A stretch of DNA of 6,533 bases, taken from Bacilli bacterium (GTDB lineage Bacteria > Bacillota_I > Bacilli_A > RF39 > UBA660). The stretch is from contig CAAETG010000088.1 in the NCBI GenBank assembly GCA_900758895.1, positions 1-6,533 of the forward strand, read 5' to 3'. Each line of letters starts with the position of its first letter. The first letter of the stretch is position 1. The position numbers and the translations under genes are program-made. This document shows, piece after piece, positions 5,446-6,533 of the stretch. The notes under the pieces are model-generated. The model ran no database searches, was not told where the DNA came from, and saw nothing but the letters and a program-made list of their open reading frames with translations.

Positions 5446-6533
5446 TTATTGCTCTAATTTGCGTAATTTTTCTTCTTCCATTGCTAACTTTTCACGTTCT
5501 TGTTCTACCAAATGACTTGGCGCTTTACTTACAAAATTTGCATTAGCAAGAAGACCTTTTCTTTTAGCAATACTTGCTTTTAAACCATCAATTTCTTTTT
5601 GAATTAACAGCTCGTCTTCTTCATTTATTTCTTTTTCAAAATAAATCGTAACATCATATTCTCCAAAATGTACGGGATAAGCGGTAATATCTAGTGCACT
5701 TTCTACAATATTTTCAATTTTAAGCATTTTTTTAATTAAATCATAATCTGCATCATTATTAAATTTTACTTGAACACTTTTATTCATATGATTTTCCTGA
5801 TATGTCTTACGATAAAGTTTCATAAATTCAATGATATGTTCTACCTGTGTTGCATCACTCATAAATACTTCTTTCTTATTAAATGTAGGATAATCACTGA
5901 TCATGATATTTTCGTTTACGCCTGGTACCATACTATAAATCTCATCCGTAACATATGGCATAAAAGGATGAAGCATTTTTAAAATACCTTTTAATACTTT
6001 TACAAGTACTTTTTTAGTGGTATTACTTTCCATATAAAATTTAGCAAATTCAATATAATGATCACAAAAATCGTCATAGATAAAATTATAAATTTCTGTT
6101 CCAGCATTATTAAGTTCAAACTTATCCATATATTTAGTCACATTTTTTACAGTTTCATGATACTTCGTTAAAATCCATTTATCAATAAAACTTAATTCTT
6201 CTAACTTTTCATCCTCGATAAATCCTTCTACACTCATAAGAACAAATCTCGAAGCATTCCAAAGTTTATTAATAAAATTCCATGTTGATTTTAGTCCCTC
6301 TTCATCAAACTTCATATCAAGTCCATTTGATACTGCTGTAGTTAAATAATATCGTAGGGCATCTGCTCCGTATTTTTCGATCATATCCATCGGATCAATA
6401 CCATTACCTAAACTCTTAGACATCTTTCGTCCTTCTTTATCACGAATAAGTCCATGGATTAAACAATACTCAAATGGCCTTTCTCCTAAGAATTCTAAAC
6501 CTTGAAAAGTCATTCGATTTACCCAGAAAGGAA
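5446..6533 (-). CDS. valS: Valyl-tRNA synthetase, C-terminal part (5' end beyond window)
   Basis: This is the last roughly 361 residues of ValRS, the class I enzyme that charges tRNA-Val in the cytoplasm. The frame stays open to the window edge: the codons before the ATG at 6513 read PFWVNR and join MTFQGLEF, giving the conserved ValRS segment FWVxRMxFxGLEF. The ATG is therefore internal and not a start. The KMSKS signature, which stabilises the adenylate transition state, is encoded at 6412-6426 within RKMSKSLGNGIDP, followed by YGADALRYYL. The anticodon-binding domain starts near NKLWNASRFV and includes MLHPFMPYVTDEIY. The end is the ValRS coiled-coil arm, about the last 60 residues, with NFVSKAPSHLVEQE. 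No defect is seen. It is a housekeeping gene, separated from the next gene by 127 bases holding a terminator and a promoter candidate, so it is probably not part of the sigV operon. Confidence 0.97.
   Translation of the reverse strand, partial: PFWVNRMTFQGLEFLGERPFEYCLIHGLIRDKEGRKMSKSLGNGIDPMDMIEKYGADALRYYLTTAVSNGLDMKFDEEGLKSTWNFINKLWNASRFVLMSVEGFIEDEKLEELSFIDKWILTKYHETVKNVTKYMDKFELNNAGTEIYNFIYDDFCDHYIEFAKFYMESNTTKKVLVKVLKGILKMLHPFMPYVTDEIYSMVPGVNENIMISDYPTFNKKEVFMSDATQVEHIIEFMKLYRKTYQENHMNKSVQVKFNNDADYDLIKKMLKIENIVESALDITAYPVHFGEYDVTIYFEKEINEEDELLIQKEIDGLKASIAKRKGLLANANFVSKAPSHLVEQEREKLAMEEEKLRKLEQ

Noticed and set aside
5770..5982. Plus-strand ORF of 70 codons opposite valS
   Set aside because: It is antisense to the conserved anticodon-binding region of ValRS, with no motif or start signal.
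6511..6513. ATG at 6513 as the start of a 355-residue protein
   Set aside because: The frame is open upstream to the window edge and the extra residues (PFWVNR) complete a conserved ValRS motif, so this is an internal methionine of a gene cut by the window.

Overview
This AT-rich window reads as low-GC Bacillota chromosome, possibly Erysipelotrichia-like or a related deep Bacilli lineage; the taxon is an inference. Tryptophan is encoded by TGG, and TGA ends the DUF4358 gene, so translation is standard table 11 and not the Mycoplasma code. All confident genes lie on the minus strand, so transcription runs from high to low coordinates.

At the right edge is the 3' part of valS (valyl-tRNA synthetase, running off the window), closed by an AT-rich hairpin and U-tract at 5393-5432. 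The next roughly 75 bases hold a candidate ECF-type promoter (5354-5382) and a strong ribosome binding site. These point to a start for the next gene at 5318, downstream of the longest possible ORF start at 5360.

From there a tightly packed six-gene cluster runs to 203: membrane-anchored SGNH hydrolase, DUF4358 lipoprotein, SigV-like ECF sigma factor, RsiV-like anti-sigma factor (DUF3298), MBOAT O-acyltransferase, and DHHW (AlgX/AlgJ-like) protein. Gaps are 12, -4, -11, 5 and 8 bases, so this is almost certainly one operon. It ends at a bidirectional-looking terminator (166-204). The leftmost 165 bases hold only a weak plus-strand signal: a TATAAT box and a 19-codon basic ORF.

The main point is how the parts fit. 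In Bacillus subtilis, SigV is held by RsiV, a membrane anti-sigma factor that binds lysozyme and is then cut by signal peptidase. The sigV-rsiV operon there also carries oatA, which O-acetylates peptidoglycan to resist lysozyme. Here no oatA follows rsiV. Its place is taken by an MBOAT plus DHHW pair, the two-component architecture used for O-acetylation of alginate and other cell-envelope polymers, with a second SGNH enzyme and a small lipoprotein upstream of the sigma gene. I infer a self-regulated, lysozyme- or envelope-stress-responsive O-acetylation module. The gene families are well supported; the stimulus, the polymer substrate and the roles of the lipoprotein and SGNH enzyme are inference.
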